DNA of 64,000 bases, taken from assembly GCF_022682495.2 (NCBI RefSeq), contig NC_071391.1:14359680-14423679 (forward strand). The letters run 5' to 3'. Within the stretch, counting starts at the first letter, position 1. Each line of letters opens with the position of its first letter. This DNA is from Desmodus rotundus. Lineage: Eukaryota > Chordata > Mammalia > Chiroptera > Phyllostomidae. Under the pieces are notes generated by a model. The model did no database searches, was not told the origin of the DNA, and saw nothing but the letters and a program-made list of their open reading frames with translations. Below, one piece after another: positions 54,826 through 63,353 of this stretch. A program made the position numbers and the translations under genes.

Positions 54826-55019
54826 GCCTTCCTTCTGCCCCCTCAGGTTCAGTGACTCGGGGGCTCCTGGGCCTCCGGGTTCGATATCTGCAAGGAGTCT
54901 GTGCCCAGGTGGCCTTCCCAGGGACCCTAGTCCAACCAGATCCTTCCGTTGCCTCCACCTCTGCCCTCACAAATATCTTTGCACCTCATTCACAAGGGAA
55001 AAAAGATATTGGTGAAGCA

Positions 55020-55180
55020 GAACCAGTCTGGAGTCCTGGGTTGAAGCCCTGATTCTGCCACTGACTTAGAGACCCTGAGCCTTGAAGTCTTTATCTGCAA
55101 CTGACACTAAAGACCCCTTGATGCCCATCCCACTGGACTAATCATGAGGATAAAAATGGGATCATGAGTTTTCTTTCTCC
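55020..55180 (+). repeat. MIR SINE fragment
   Basis: CTGGAGTCCTGGGTTGAAGC, 'gattctgccactgacttag' and 'gagccttgaagtctttatctgc' mark the 5' end and centre. Confidence 0.65.
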
Positions 55181-55359
55181 CCACCTCCTTCAAGGCTATA
55201 AGGTGTGTGTCTGCAGGGTCTGACCCTTTTATTCCCACCCAGTTCCCTGGCTCAGGACCTCACTACCATAATGCTCCCCATTAGTGTTTGATGACCGAAT
55301 AAAGGAGCGTACAAGGAATCTCTGTGTAATTACAGAACACACCTGTCAGAGGCTCCACG

Positions 55360-55700
55360 ATTCAGAGATGTCCAAAGACATTCTATTAGGTGAGATGGAA
55401 ATTAAATGACAAGCCAGGCCAGTGAGCTAGAAGCACAGGAGAGCTCTCTGCATCCAGGGTCATCAGCAGGCTCTATTCCAAATATGTTTTTGAGTACGTG
55501 GTACAGTCCAATGAACCTTGGACATGAAGCTCTTTTCAAATGAGTCTTTAATAACGTAGTTATACAAATTGAGCCTAATTAAATTGTACCGTTTGAAAAT
55601 GTACTGCTGTACATCTGAATGATGAAATCAGGATCAAAAAGCAATACAGAATAGATGCTAAGGTAATTTTCCACTTGTACTAAGCAAGCTGAGCTCTCCA
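55360..55700. promoter_or_regulatory. Candidate conserved non-coding element
   Basis: Repeat-free AT-rich stretch with TTTAATAACGTAGTTATAC, GAGCCTAATTAAATTGTACC and ATGGAAATTAAATGACAAG. The TAAT/ATTA density is far above its surroundings. No coding frame. Confidence 0.4.
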
Positions 55701-56049
55701 GATTGCAATCGTGTTGAGTGCCCACCCTGGGATTGTTGAAGGGCCAGTCCTCTGGGTTTATGGGTTCTCAAGGCTGGCACCATCTTTGTCTCTCTCTCTT
55801 TGGCTGCCTGTCCCTTGGCCTCCAGAGCAGGAGGCAGAGAAGGGCAGGAAAGGTTTGCAAACCCTGAGGTCCCTCGGGCTTCTCTCTGGTCCTTGAAACC
55901 CTAAGCGTGTTCCCTCCTGGGGGTCTCTGCCCCTGATGTTTCCCCTGCGTAGAATGATTGCCCTGCAGGTTTTCCCCTGCAGGTCTTTCCACCATCACAC
56001 ATGGGCTGATGGGTGAATTCCCCCAAACAGGCTCCCCGTGAGTGCCGGA
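55701..56049. other. Unique non-coding DNA
   Basis: Nothing recognised. Confidence 0.4.
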
Positions 56050-56305
56050 AATCAAGTTGCCTGCTCTGCCATGCCCGCCTCTATCACACCGCCTGCTTTG
56101 TCTGCTGCAGACACATCGTTCTCTGGGCCGCATCTCTGGTCCCCAGCTCCTTTATTTCCACTTCTCCCCCAACCACACCCCCATACCCAGATACTATGAA
56201 CTCCAAGAGCTCAGGGGCCTTGTCTGTCTGTCTTGTCCCCTGCTCTAACCCCAAGGCCTTGTCACAGAACAGGTGCTAACAGAGTACTTGTTGAATAAAT
56301 GGATG
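56050..56305 (+). repeat. L2 LINE 3' end
   Basis: ACTATGAACTCCAAGAGCTC, 'aggggccttgtctgtctgtc' and AGTACTTGTTGAATAAATGG are the canonical terminal blocks. Confidence 0.8.
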
Positions 56306-56309
56306 TCAG

Positions 56310-56415
56310 AGCTGGAGGGTCCCGGAGGTCAAATAGTCATTCCTATTCTGAAGCCCAGAGAGGGGAAGAGGCTTTCCAAGACCACCCAGTGAGCTGGAAG
56401 GCAGCTGGGCCAGCT
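56310..56415 (-). repeat. MIR SINE fragment
   Basis: 'tgaagcccagagaggggaagagg' then GACCACCCAGTGAGCTGGAA is the reversed core. Confidence 0.7.
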
Positions 56416-56479
56416 TTGGCTCCAGATCCAAATGCCCTTCTCATTTCTCCTCTAATCTTCCAGAGTAGTGTGGGAAGTC

Positions 56480-56600
56480 AACCAGATGGCATGGACTTGG
56501 GAGCCGACCACCTGGGTTCAAGTCCCACACTGATCCCAGGCAAGTTCCAGAATGCCAGTTCCCTGTGGTATAAAATGAAAATGACGGTGGTACCCAACTC
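56480..56600 (+). repeat. MIR SINE fragment
   Basis: GGCATGGACTTGGGAGCCGA then CCTGGGTTCAAGTCCCACAC is the plus 5' end. Confidence 0.75.
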
Positions 56601-56619
56601 CAGTGGCTGAGCTACCAGT

Positions 56620-56715
56620 ACTACAAAGGTGACTGTATTGTCCTCAATTTTCAGGGGGAGAAGCAAAGGCTCAGAGGGCTCAGTGACTTGCTCGAAGTGA
56701 CACAGTAGCCAGAAG
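56620..56715 (-). repeat. MIR SINE fragment
   Basis: AAGCAAAGGCTCAGAGGGCT then 'cagtgacttgctcgaagtgacacag' is a reversed core 20 bp from an oppositely oriented MIR. Confidence 0.75.
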
Positions 56716-57589
56716 AGTAGCTTAGGAACTTGGCTCTCTGCCCTGGACACCACTCCAAGGCCACAGAATCCTGGCCTGGAGGGCCCCTCCCCCTCCTCCT
56801 CCCACCGCTGTGGCCTGATTGATAAGAGCGGGACTGCTGGCTGGGGTTCACTAGCCTGTCTCCTGACAGGCTGCCTCTTGTCAGGCCAGAAAGGCAAGTT
56901 TACAAGATAGATTTAAAAGCTTCCCAGACAGGGGAGCTGGTTTACATGCCCCCGGGGCTGGTGCTGCTTTTGGCTCCTAATGAAAACAGACTCCTGGTTC
57001 CCCAGTGAGCTCAGAGGAGGTGCTTAGCCTGAGAGCAGGCAGGGATGGTTGGCTACAAGGAGGTACCAGGCTGTCCTCAATCTTGGGGTCCCAGGAATCC
57101 TTCCCCCAGGACTCCTTCCGTCAGTTTGCTCCTTTCTACCTGCTCTGTCTCCACTTTCCAGAAACTTACAATGGGCGGGGTGTGGGGGGTGTCTCAAATT
57201 GGTGGGATAAGTCCGTTCTGGCTGGTAGATAAGATGGGCTGACCCAAATAGTGATATATATTTTTTTAATTGAGCCAACATTTAAAAGTCAGATGATCCC
57301 TTATTTAAAATAAAATTGATTTCTAGCTTTTCTTTAAAACATTTGGAAGACTTGTGGGCAACTTCAGAGCGCACGCACATACGCACACCCTGGTCCCCAT
57401 GGCAACAGTGGGCTGGGCAGAGCAGCAGTGGGTCTCCAGACAGGGTGAGTTTTTTCCAGTTTCCCACAATTCCTACCTCTCCCTGGTGCTCCTCTGCCTC
57501 TTCCCTTATCACATCTCCTGCATGTTACCTGGAGGGCCTGAGTCTGAGACCCTCATCCTGCTGCACAGCCTGGTACGAAGTTGGTCCAG
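56716..57589. other. Unique non-coding DNA with an X-box-like motif
   Basis: Nothing recognised except the motif at 57393-57406 and a T run near 57260. Confidence 0.4.
57393..57406. promoter_or_regulatory. RFX X-box-like motif
   Basis: GTCCCCATGGCAAC retains a perfect right half-site (GGCAAC) and a good left half-site (GTCCCC). Confidence 0.4.
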
Positions 57590-57690
57590 TGCATTCATTT
57601 TACTGAGGACACGGAGGCCCAGAGAGGAAGGTGACTTGTGCAAGGTAGCCCAGGCAGTGACCATGCGGCCAAGACTAGAGTCCAGGATGT
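57590..57690 (-). repeat. MIR SINE fragment
   Basis: 'gaggacacggaggcccagagagg' then GTGACTTGTGCAAGGTAGCC is the reversed core. Confidence 0.7.
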
Positions 57691-57814
57691 CCTCTCCCAG
57701 GGAAGCAGTTGCTGACCTGAGCACACTTGGGTTCCAGAGTTTTTCCTCTTTGATGTTGGGAGGCAGCTGCAGCCTCCTCCACACGGCTCCCGCCCCCCAG
57801 TGGGGCTGCCAGAG

Positions 57815-58255
57815 AGAGCAATGAAAACTCAGGTCTGATCTCATTATGTCACTCACTTCCCAGCTTTGAGAAGAAAGAACATTTTTCTTAGTCTAAAGAT
57901 AAAGTCAATCTCCTTGGGATGACATTCTGGGCTCGCACTGTGTGGCCTCAGCCCACCTTTTCTGCCTCACCCTGTCACTCTGTGTGACCCTCCCTTGCAG
58001 CCTGTCCTGTCCATCCTTTTACCAGCCTCTCTTCCACAAACATGCCACTGTGCCCTTTTCTCAGGCTACAGGCCACACCCCTTCTGTAGATTTAATTCTG
58101 CTTGGCCTTCAAGGCCTCCACTCCATCACTTTCTCCGGGATACCCTCCTTGACTTCTGATCCCACTCCTCTCCTTTGCCTCTCTGTCCACACTCCCCCCC
58201 CCCCCACCCCATTAGAGCAGATTGCTGTGTTCTTGCCCCAGGTGCTATATTAGGC
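57815..58255 (+). repeat. L2 LINE fragment
   Basis: GGTCTGATCTCATTATGTCA, 'ttgggatgacattctgggc', 'aggcctccactccatcac' and 'gggataccctccttgac' run in plus L2 order. It contains a C run at 58193-58206. Confidence 0.65.
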
Positions 58256-58264
58256 ATATTTACC

Positions 58265-58370
58265 TGCAGGCTTATTGATGATAAGTTTTACTGAGTGCTT
58301 AGTGTGTGCCAGGCTGAGTCCTTTACATGGATTAACTAAAAATTCAATAGTCCTTCAAGGTAGGGAGATA
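58265..58370 (-). repeat. MIR SINE fragment
   Basis: TTTTACTGAGTGCTTAGTGT then 'gtgccaggctgagtcctttacatgg' is the reversed 3' end. Confidence 0.7.
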
Positions 58371-58382
58371 TCTGAGTGAATG

Positions 58383-58459
58383 TAAGGAAAGGAGGGAGGA
58401 AAAAGAGAACAAGAGAAAGGAAAGGAGGAAAGAAGGCAGGAAGGGAAAATAAGGAAGAG
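58383..58459. repeat. Polypurine GA-rich tract
   Basis: Seventy-seven bases of irregular GGAAA/GGAGG units with almost no pyrimidines on the plus strand. Confidence 0.9.
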
Positions 58460-58959
58460 TGCCCAGTTCTTTTAGCTCTTGCTGTGTTGCCAGGCTGCAC
58501 TTCAAAACTGACCAAGCATCTTGTCCCTGGCACAGGGCCTGGGTGGGTGGAGCGGGACAGTGGGAACAAGACAGGAAGGGACAGACAGCTCTCAGATGCT
58601 CCAAAGGCAGCATCTGAGCGAGGCCCATCATGAACAATGGTTCTCCCGCTGAGAACTTCTCTCCCCTCCCCCAGAAAAATGGCAACAAATTAGGACCGGA
58701 ACCCTGGGATGTCAAGTACAATGTGATGAGCCAGAACATAGAAATGAGCATCACTGGAAGTTGGGCCTGACCGGAGGCTGAGCCCAGGACGACAAAGGTT
58801 AGAGCTCAAGGAAGCCAGGAGTCCCAGAGTGGAGAGGACAGGAGGGAGGCCCCGACCGGGTGGAGAATGGCTGCCCACAGCACGAAGTCCATGCATGAAC
58901 AGCCTCACTGCTGCCTGATAAAATACGACTGTGACCCGGATCACAGATCAGAGTCAGGG
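58460..58959. other. Unique non-coding DNA
   Basis: Nothing recognised. Confidence 0.4.
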
Positions 58960-59110
58960 TCCCGGATTAGAGCTGGAATTAAGTACCATGAGAATTCAAG
59001 GGGAAAAAAATTCCCATAAAATTCAATTTAAGGATTAAGCAGTCATGCTTTCTGGTGAAGCCATCGTCCTGCGATTATTAAATCACCCTGTGTTGGAGCA
59101 GGATCTCTCT
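58960..59110. promoter_or_regulatory. AT-motif-rich candidate conserved element
   Basis: GCTGGAATTAAGTACCATGA, 'attcaatttaaggattaagc' and GCGATTATTAAATCACCC form an AT-core cluster just upstream of the promoter candidate. Confidence 0.3.
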
Positions 59111-59224
59111 CACCTGAAGGTCCCCTCACTGGCTGGGGATTGCACAGTGGCTTGACGCATGGTGCCACTGGTCCCAAAGGCCATTCTCTCAGGTTCTTGG
59201 GGAAGGAGGGGCTGTGTCTGCTTG

Positions 59225-59393
59225 ATGCACTCCCCCCCCCCGCCCCGCCCCACCAATCAGTTAAGCCATCCTTTGATCGTCTCCTGCTGTTGGGTTACGA
59301 AGAGAGAGAAAGAGAGGAGTGGAGGGTGCCAGGCGAGCCCATCCGCACAGCAGGCAGCTGTGAGCGTGCAGCCTGCAGACTGCAGACAGCACC
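59225..59393 (+). promoter_or_regulatory. Candidate TATA-less promoter and 5' UTR
   Basis: A C-run leads into overlapping GC boxes CCGCCCCGCCCC (59240-59251), followed at once by the CCAAT box ACCAATCAG (59252-59260). The next 130 bp are a possible 5' leader. No TATA box is evident. This is the clearest promoter-like grammar in the window, but it is short and lacks a broad CpG island. Confidence 0.35.
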
Positions 59394-59443
59394 ATGCTGC
59401 CCGAGCAGTGCTTGGAGCAGGCAGGCTACGTGCAGACTGCAAG
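59394..59443 (+). CDS. Candidate first coding exon (hypothetical)
   Basis: An ATG at 59394 in good context (CAGCACCATGC, A at -3) opens MLPEQCLEQAGYVQTA plus two bases (AG) and stops at a strong donor AAG|GTGAGC, with the intron beginning at 59444. An in-frame TGA at 59361-59363 makes this the first usable Met. The exon would end in phase 2. It lies 134 bp downstream of a CCAAT box. I do not recognise the peptide, and a chance match is quite possible. Confidence 0.25.
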
Positions 59444-59484
59444 GTGAGCCCCCAAAGTGGTCTTAGAGATCCCTGAGCATACCC

Positions 59485-59585
59485 CACCCCAGATGAGGAG
59501 AGCAAGACCCAGAGGGTAGAGGGGCTCACCCAAGGGCACTTGGTTAAGTGGCAGGGCTGGAATTGGGCTGGGGGCTCTTGATCTG
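59485..59585 (-). repeat. MIR SINE fragment
   Basis: CCCAGATGAGGAGAGCAAGA then GCAGGGCTGGAATTGGG. It would lie in the intron of the exon candidate. Confidence 0.65.
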
Positions 59586-59994
59586 AGCTTCACTCTTCAA
59601 TAATAGCATAGGCCATTTAAATAGGCAGTTAGAGCCAGGAAAATCTGTCCCAGGACTTTGACTAGAATTATCAGGAACAAGGTACTTTCCCCTAAGTTTG
59701 TCTAGGGTATGATGTAACCCTAGAGCAGTGGAGCTCATCTTTGTCACCAATTGGATGGAGTCTGCCTAGGGATTAGGCCAGAGGAAACACAGCTAAGAGA
59801 TGGAGGAAGACAGACCACAGAGGATATCTTTTGAGCACCTGGATCCAGCCATGCCTGAATGCAGACATTGCTGGTTTCAGTTATATGTGTCAAAATCTTT
59901 CAAGTCCAAGACCATTTAAATTGGGTTTCTGTCATTTATAACTACAAGAATACTGACTAATACAGTTTCCTTCTTATGCAAGAGATATTTCAAG
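59586..59994. other. Unique non-coding DNA
   Basis: The end near 59925-59965 (ATTTATAACTACAAGAATACTGAC-type sequence) may be an LTR edge; not resolved. Confidence 0.4.
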
Positions 59995-60420
59995 TCTCTA
60001 AGAATGGCCTGCAAAGCTCTGCTGGACTCAGCACAGCTGCTCCATAACCTGGCCCCCAACCCCACATGACAATGCAGGTTTCATGCTTCAGCCACACCAA
60101 GCTGCCTGTGGGGCCCACTGTCATGCCACCCATCTCCACGAATAACTCTGTCTAGGGTGCATTTTCTTCTCGAGTGACTGGAAAATTTCATTTTCCAAAA
60201 TCCTTCCAGAATTACTCTTTTCCCTCAGACTTTGCCAGGTGAGCCATTTCCTCCCCGGTGTCATGTCAACCATGCAGTGTGTCTCTACTCTGCTTTTCCT
60301 CCTGGTTTGGAATGGCCCATTTATTTGTTTGCTTCCCCCGGAGGGAAGGGACCAGTTCCCAAGTGCCTTGATATCTGCCGTGATTAGCACAGCTCTGGGT
60401 AGCTCAGATGGGGCTGACTA
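59995..60420 (+). repeat. L2 LINE fragment
   Basis: 'ctgctccataacctggccccc', 'catgcttcagccacaccaag', CTCCCCGGTGTCATGTCAAC-type sequence and GAGGGAAGGGACCAGTTCCC are plus-order L2 3' blocks with gaps. Confidence 0.55.
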
Positions 60421-60559
60421 GATGTGGCAGGATTGAACAGAACATGGAACAGAAAGGCAAAAACCAAACACAAAGCCAACCAGGGGGAGCCCCTGTCCCC
60501 AAATAGCACCTCAAATTATCTGTCAACACTGGCCCATCCCCGACTCGGTTATGAGCATT

Positions 60560-60760
60560 GGTTCCAGAACCTCGTTGCGTGGGTTCACAGCTGGGCTCTG
60601 TCCCTTCCTACCTGTGCGGCTGTAGGAAGGATGGTTAAGGTCTCTGCGGCCCAGGCTGCTTTTCCCTCGTTGGGACGGACTTAGTGACGTGGTATCTGGA
60701 AAGAGCTTGGAACAGTGTCGGGCACATTGCAAGCACCCCATAAATGCTAGGTGTTAGGAT
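60560..60760 (+). repeat. MIR SINE
   Basis: GTGGGTTCACAGCTGGGCTC, 'acctgtgcggctgtaggaagg' and 'gtgtcgggcacattgcaagc' give 5' end, core and 3' end. Confidence 0.65.
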
Positions 60761-60779
60761 TCACTGCAGAGAAAACGAG

Positions 60780-61080
60780 GCGAAAATTAACAAGAACTTT
60801 GATGAGGACCTTTTGTACCTTTCTCTACGACTCTGTTTCATATTAAACGATATTTTATGTGAGTGCTCACCGTGTCGCCCCGTTTAATTGATTTAGAAGC
60901 ACTTCTGAAAGCTTGCCACTGCCCGGAGCACAGGTATGCCGTTTAAATGTGATTAACAAAGATGTTTGTGGTCATTTTAGAGAATGTTGAACATCAGGTC
61001 TGTGCTGAAGAACATCGTTACAGCGTTTCCACGGGAGAATTAGATTAGATTTAGATCATTTCGACTAATAAGCGCATTTT
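60780..61080. promoter_or_regulatory. Candidate conserved non-coding element
   Basis: About 300 bp of repeat-free AT-motif-rich DNA: 'cgtttaattgatttag', GTGATTAACAAAGATG (with a TCF/LEF- or SOX-like ACAAAGATG at 60956-60964), 'attagattagatttagatc' and CGACTAATAAGCGC. Intact CpG dinucleotides among AT cores are unusual for decaying neutral DNA. Confidence 0.45.
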
Positions 61081-61394
61081 ACGAGCCCAGGCTGTCCCTG
61101 GCCAGGTGAGAAAATAGTCCTGAAAAGGAGAAGCTCACTGCACCACTGGACTCTGAGATCCTGCTCACTCCCCGGCCTTGGTTGCCAGAACCGGGCTTTG
61201 AAGCTCCACCTCCCACCCTGGTGTAACCGGAAAAGACCCTCAGCTCCCGGGGAAACAGCACCTTCCCACAGGGCTGTCTGTAAAGATTTAAAGGCTTACC
61301 TAAGTAGGCCCCAGGCTGCCCTCATCACAGAGGGCTCCAGAGGGGCAGAGAACCCATGGAAGCTGAGTCACGAAAGCCTCCTGCCAGCCAAGCA

Positions 61395-61565
61395 TTGAGC
61401 TTTAGCACGTTATCTCATTAAGCCTCACAGCATCCTGGTGGGAAAGATCTGGTGATTAGATCCGTCTTTTTCAGATGAGAAAACAAGGCCCAGAGAGGTG
61501 AGCTGACTTGTCCAATGTCACAGAGCGTTGTAACTTGGAGTAGAAGCCAGAGCTGTCTTGCCCCA
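61395..61565 (-). repeat. MIR SINE
   Basis: CAGATGAGAAAACAAGGCCC, GTGAGCTGACTTGTCCAATG and 'gtagaagccagagctgtc' mark a good minus copy. Confidence 0.85.
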
Positions 61566-61959
61566 GGCCTATGCTCCTCCCAGACCTCCCTGTGATGTCC
61601 TGGGGTGTTGTGTCTGGGAGACTTTCCCCAGCCTGGCTCTAAGCCAGACTCTGCTTCAGCCTCTCCCTGTGCCTAACTGATTCCTGCTGCCAGTCCTGGT
61701 GGAAAATTCCAGAACAGATTCTCCCTTGGGTAACACACAAATGACCACTCCTGCGGTGTTTAAGCTACTGGAATCAACTCCCAACAGGGGCTTCGCCATG
61801 AAGACAAGTGTTTCTAAGTAGAGCAGCTCATCCTGGGAGAGGACAACTCACAGTTCATGCTCTACTGTTATCCCAAGGTTAGGGTGAACGGCCAGTGGTC
61901 TGCATGACTGCTGAAATGCTCCCCTGAGGGTGTTATTAGATGAACTTGGGATGTGGGGT
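61566..61959. other. Unique non-coding DNA
   Basis: Nothing recognised. Confidence 0.4.
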
Positions 61960-62450
61960 TCAGAGACTCAAGGGTCAAGAGGAGCCTGGCCGTCTCGGGA
62001 TTGGTGGCGTGTTTGGGATTTGGCTCACTTTACATGAATGAGGGACTGTGTTGATGTCAAGATGTCAGGAGACTCTCCTGGGGACACTAAAGTGCTAAGT
62101 CGGGTCCCTTCTCCACTACCTGACAGCAAGAAAGAAAAGTCAGCCCTCTGTCCTGACTCCTTCACAATGACATGCAGACCAGGTGTTCATAAAGAGGTAA
62201 TGCCAGGGCTGGCACCTCTTTGCCCAGCTTCCCTCTGCATGGCAAGGACTCTGAGGACCTGGAGGGGACCAGAGCTGCAAGGTGGAGGGGGCCTGGGCCC
62301 CTGAATGGATGTATGGAATAGTGCTCTCTCTCTCCCACTGACCTGCTTCGGACTTGAGGCAGGAGTCCAAACAAACTGTTCTTGCATTAAGTGCTTGAGA
62401 CTGGGGATTGTTTGTTACAGTGGCTGTCCTACACTGACTGATACACTCTC
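61960..62450 (+). mobile_element. MaLR (MLT1-type) LTR relic
   Basis: The 3' end is clear: 'gtgcttgagactggggattg', TTGTTTGTTACAGTGGCTGT and CACTGACTGATACAC. Upstream 'gagctgcaaggtggagggggcc' and 'ccctgaatggatgtatgg' fit the MaLR body. The 5' boundary is uncertain. Confidence 0.65.
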
Positions 62451-62612
62451 CCTTCACAGGCTTGGTCCCAGGCCCTTTTCTCCATTTGCTTCTATCACTG
62501 AGCCTCAGGTTTCACCATCTGTTTCCTGGTTTCTGACTTCACCTCATCCTGGGACAATTCCCCTCCTGCTACCTTGAAGCCTGTGCTAGTGGCTCCTCTC
62601 TGGTTCTTCTAG

Positions 62613-62650
62613 GCCTGCTGGGAAGTCAGCACTCATGTCCAAGGAGCCAG
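62613..62650 (+). CDS. Candidate 38-nt internal exon (hypothetical)
   Basis: A pyrimidine-rich acceptor (CTCCTCTCTGGTTCTTCTAG) precedes GCCTGCTGGG and a consensus donor GAGCCAG|GTAAGG ends the segment. Joined in phase to the exon ending at 59443 the frame stays open through it and leaves in phase 1. No protein match is recognised. Short splice-site pairs like this arise by chance, so support is weak. Confidence 0.22.
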
Positions 62651-62689
62651 GTAAGGAGGAAAAAAACAGAATATTGTCTCTGGACTGAG

Positions 62690-62815
62690 GGATGAGCCCT
62701 TGCTTCCTATCTGGGTTCTACCACAAACCTGGTACGTGACGGTGGATACATCAGTTCCCTTCTCTGGGTTTCAGTTGCTCCATCTATAAAACATGAAAGG
62801 TAGATTTTAAACCTC
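62690..62815 (+). repeat. MIR SINE fragment
   Basis: 'ctatctgggttctaccacaaacc', 'tctctgggtttcagttgctcc' and 'atctataaaacatgaaagg' are in plus order. Confidence 0.65.
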
Positions 62816-62843
62816 TAATAGGGGCAGTTGAGCTGGATTCAGT

Positions 62844-63246
62844 TGTTAAAGAAGACTCACAGGACCCCACGTGGCAATACTTATAAGTCTGCAGCTTATT
62901 AGAGGACCAGGAGATGACATAGAGACTGCATTATTAACGTCAGGATGTCGTAGCTGCCAGCCAGGGGTCTGGGGAGGCCAGATGCCGGCTCCTCACACCC
63001 TCCCTCTTTAAGGGGCAGGCGCTCGGGACACCTCCGAACTGGGCAGGAGTCTTGGCTTTGTGTTTTTGTACTTCGCTGGTCATGCAGGCATTTTTCTGCT
63101 ACAAAACCAGCCTCCAAAACAGAGCCCCTCGGGGGTAACCCCAAGATCAGGTGCCAATCATCACTCTCACTGGTGTCCATATGCAGTGCTGACAGGGCTG
63201 CTATGAGCTGCCCTGGAATTCCACCACCCCTGGTTACAGGGCGACA
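62844..63246 (-). mobile_element. 3' LTR of a minus-strand endogenous retrovirus
   Basis: On the minus strand the segment begins TGTCGCCCTG after an A-rich tract (GGCAAAAAAAA) and ends TTCTTTAACA, giving TG...CA termini about 403 bp apart. A decayed env-like frame lies immediately upstream in the same orientation, as expected for env followed by a 3' LTR. The boundaries are inferred; the target-site duplication was not identified. Confidence 0.45.
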
Positions 63247-63353
63247 TTTTTTTTGCCATATTTCATGTCCTGACCACAGCCAATGCCATGCAGGTGCTTC
63301 ACCAAAACAGCTCACAGCACAGTCCATGCCCCTGTCCCATGCACCTGGTCTTT
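63247..63353 (-). other. Short spacer between env-like frame and LTR
   Basis: About 100 bp without a clear frame, ending in the A-rich tract that may be the polypurine primer site. Confidence 0.4.
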
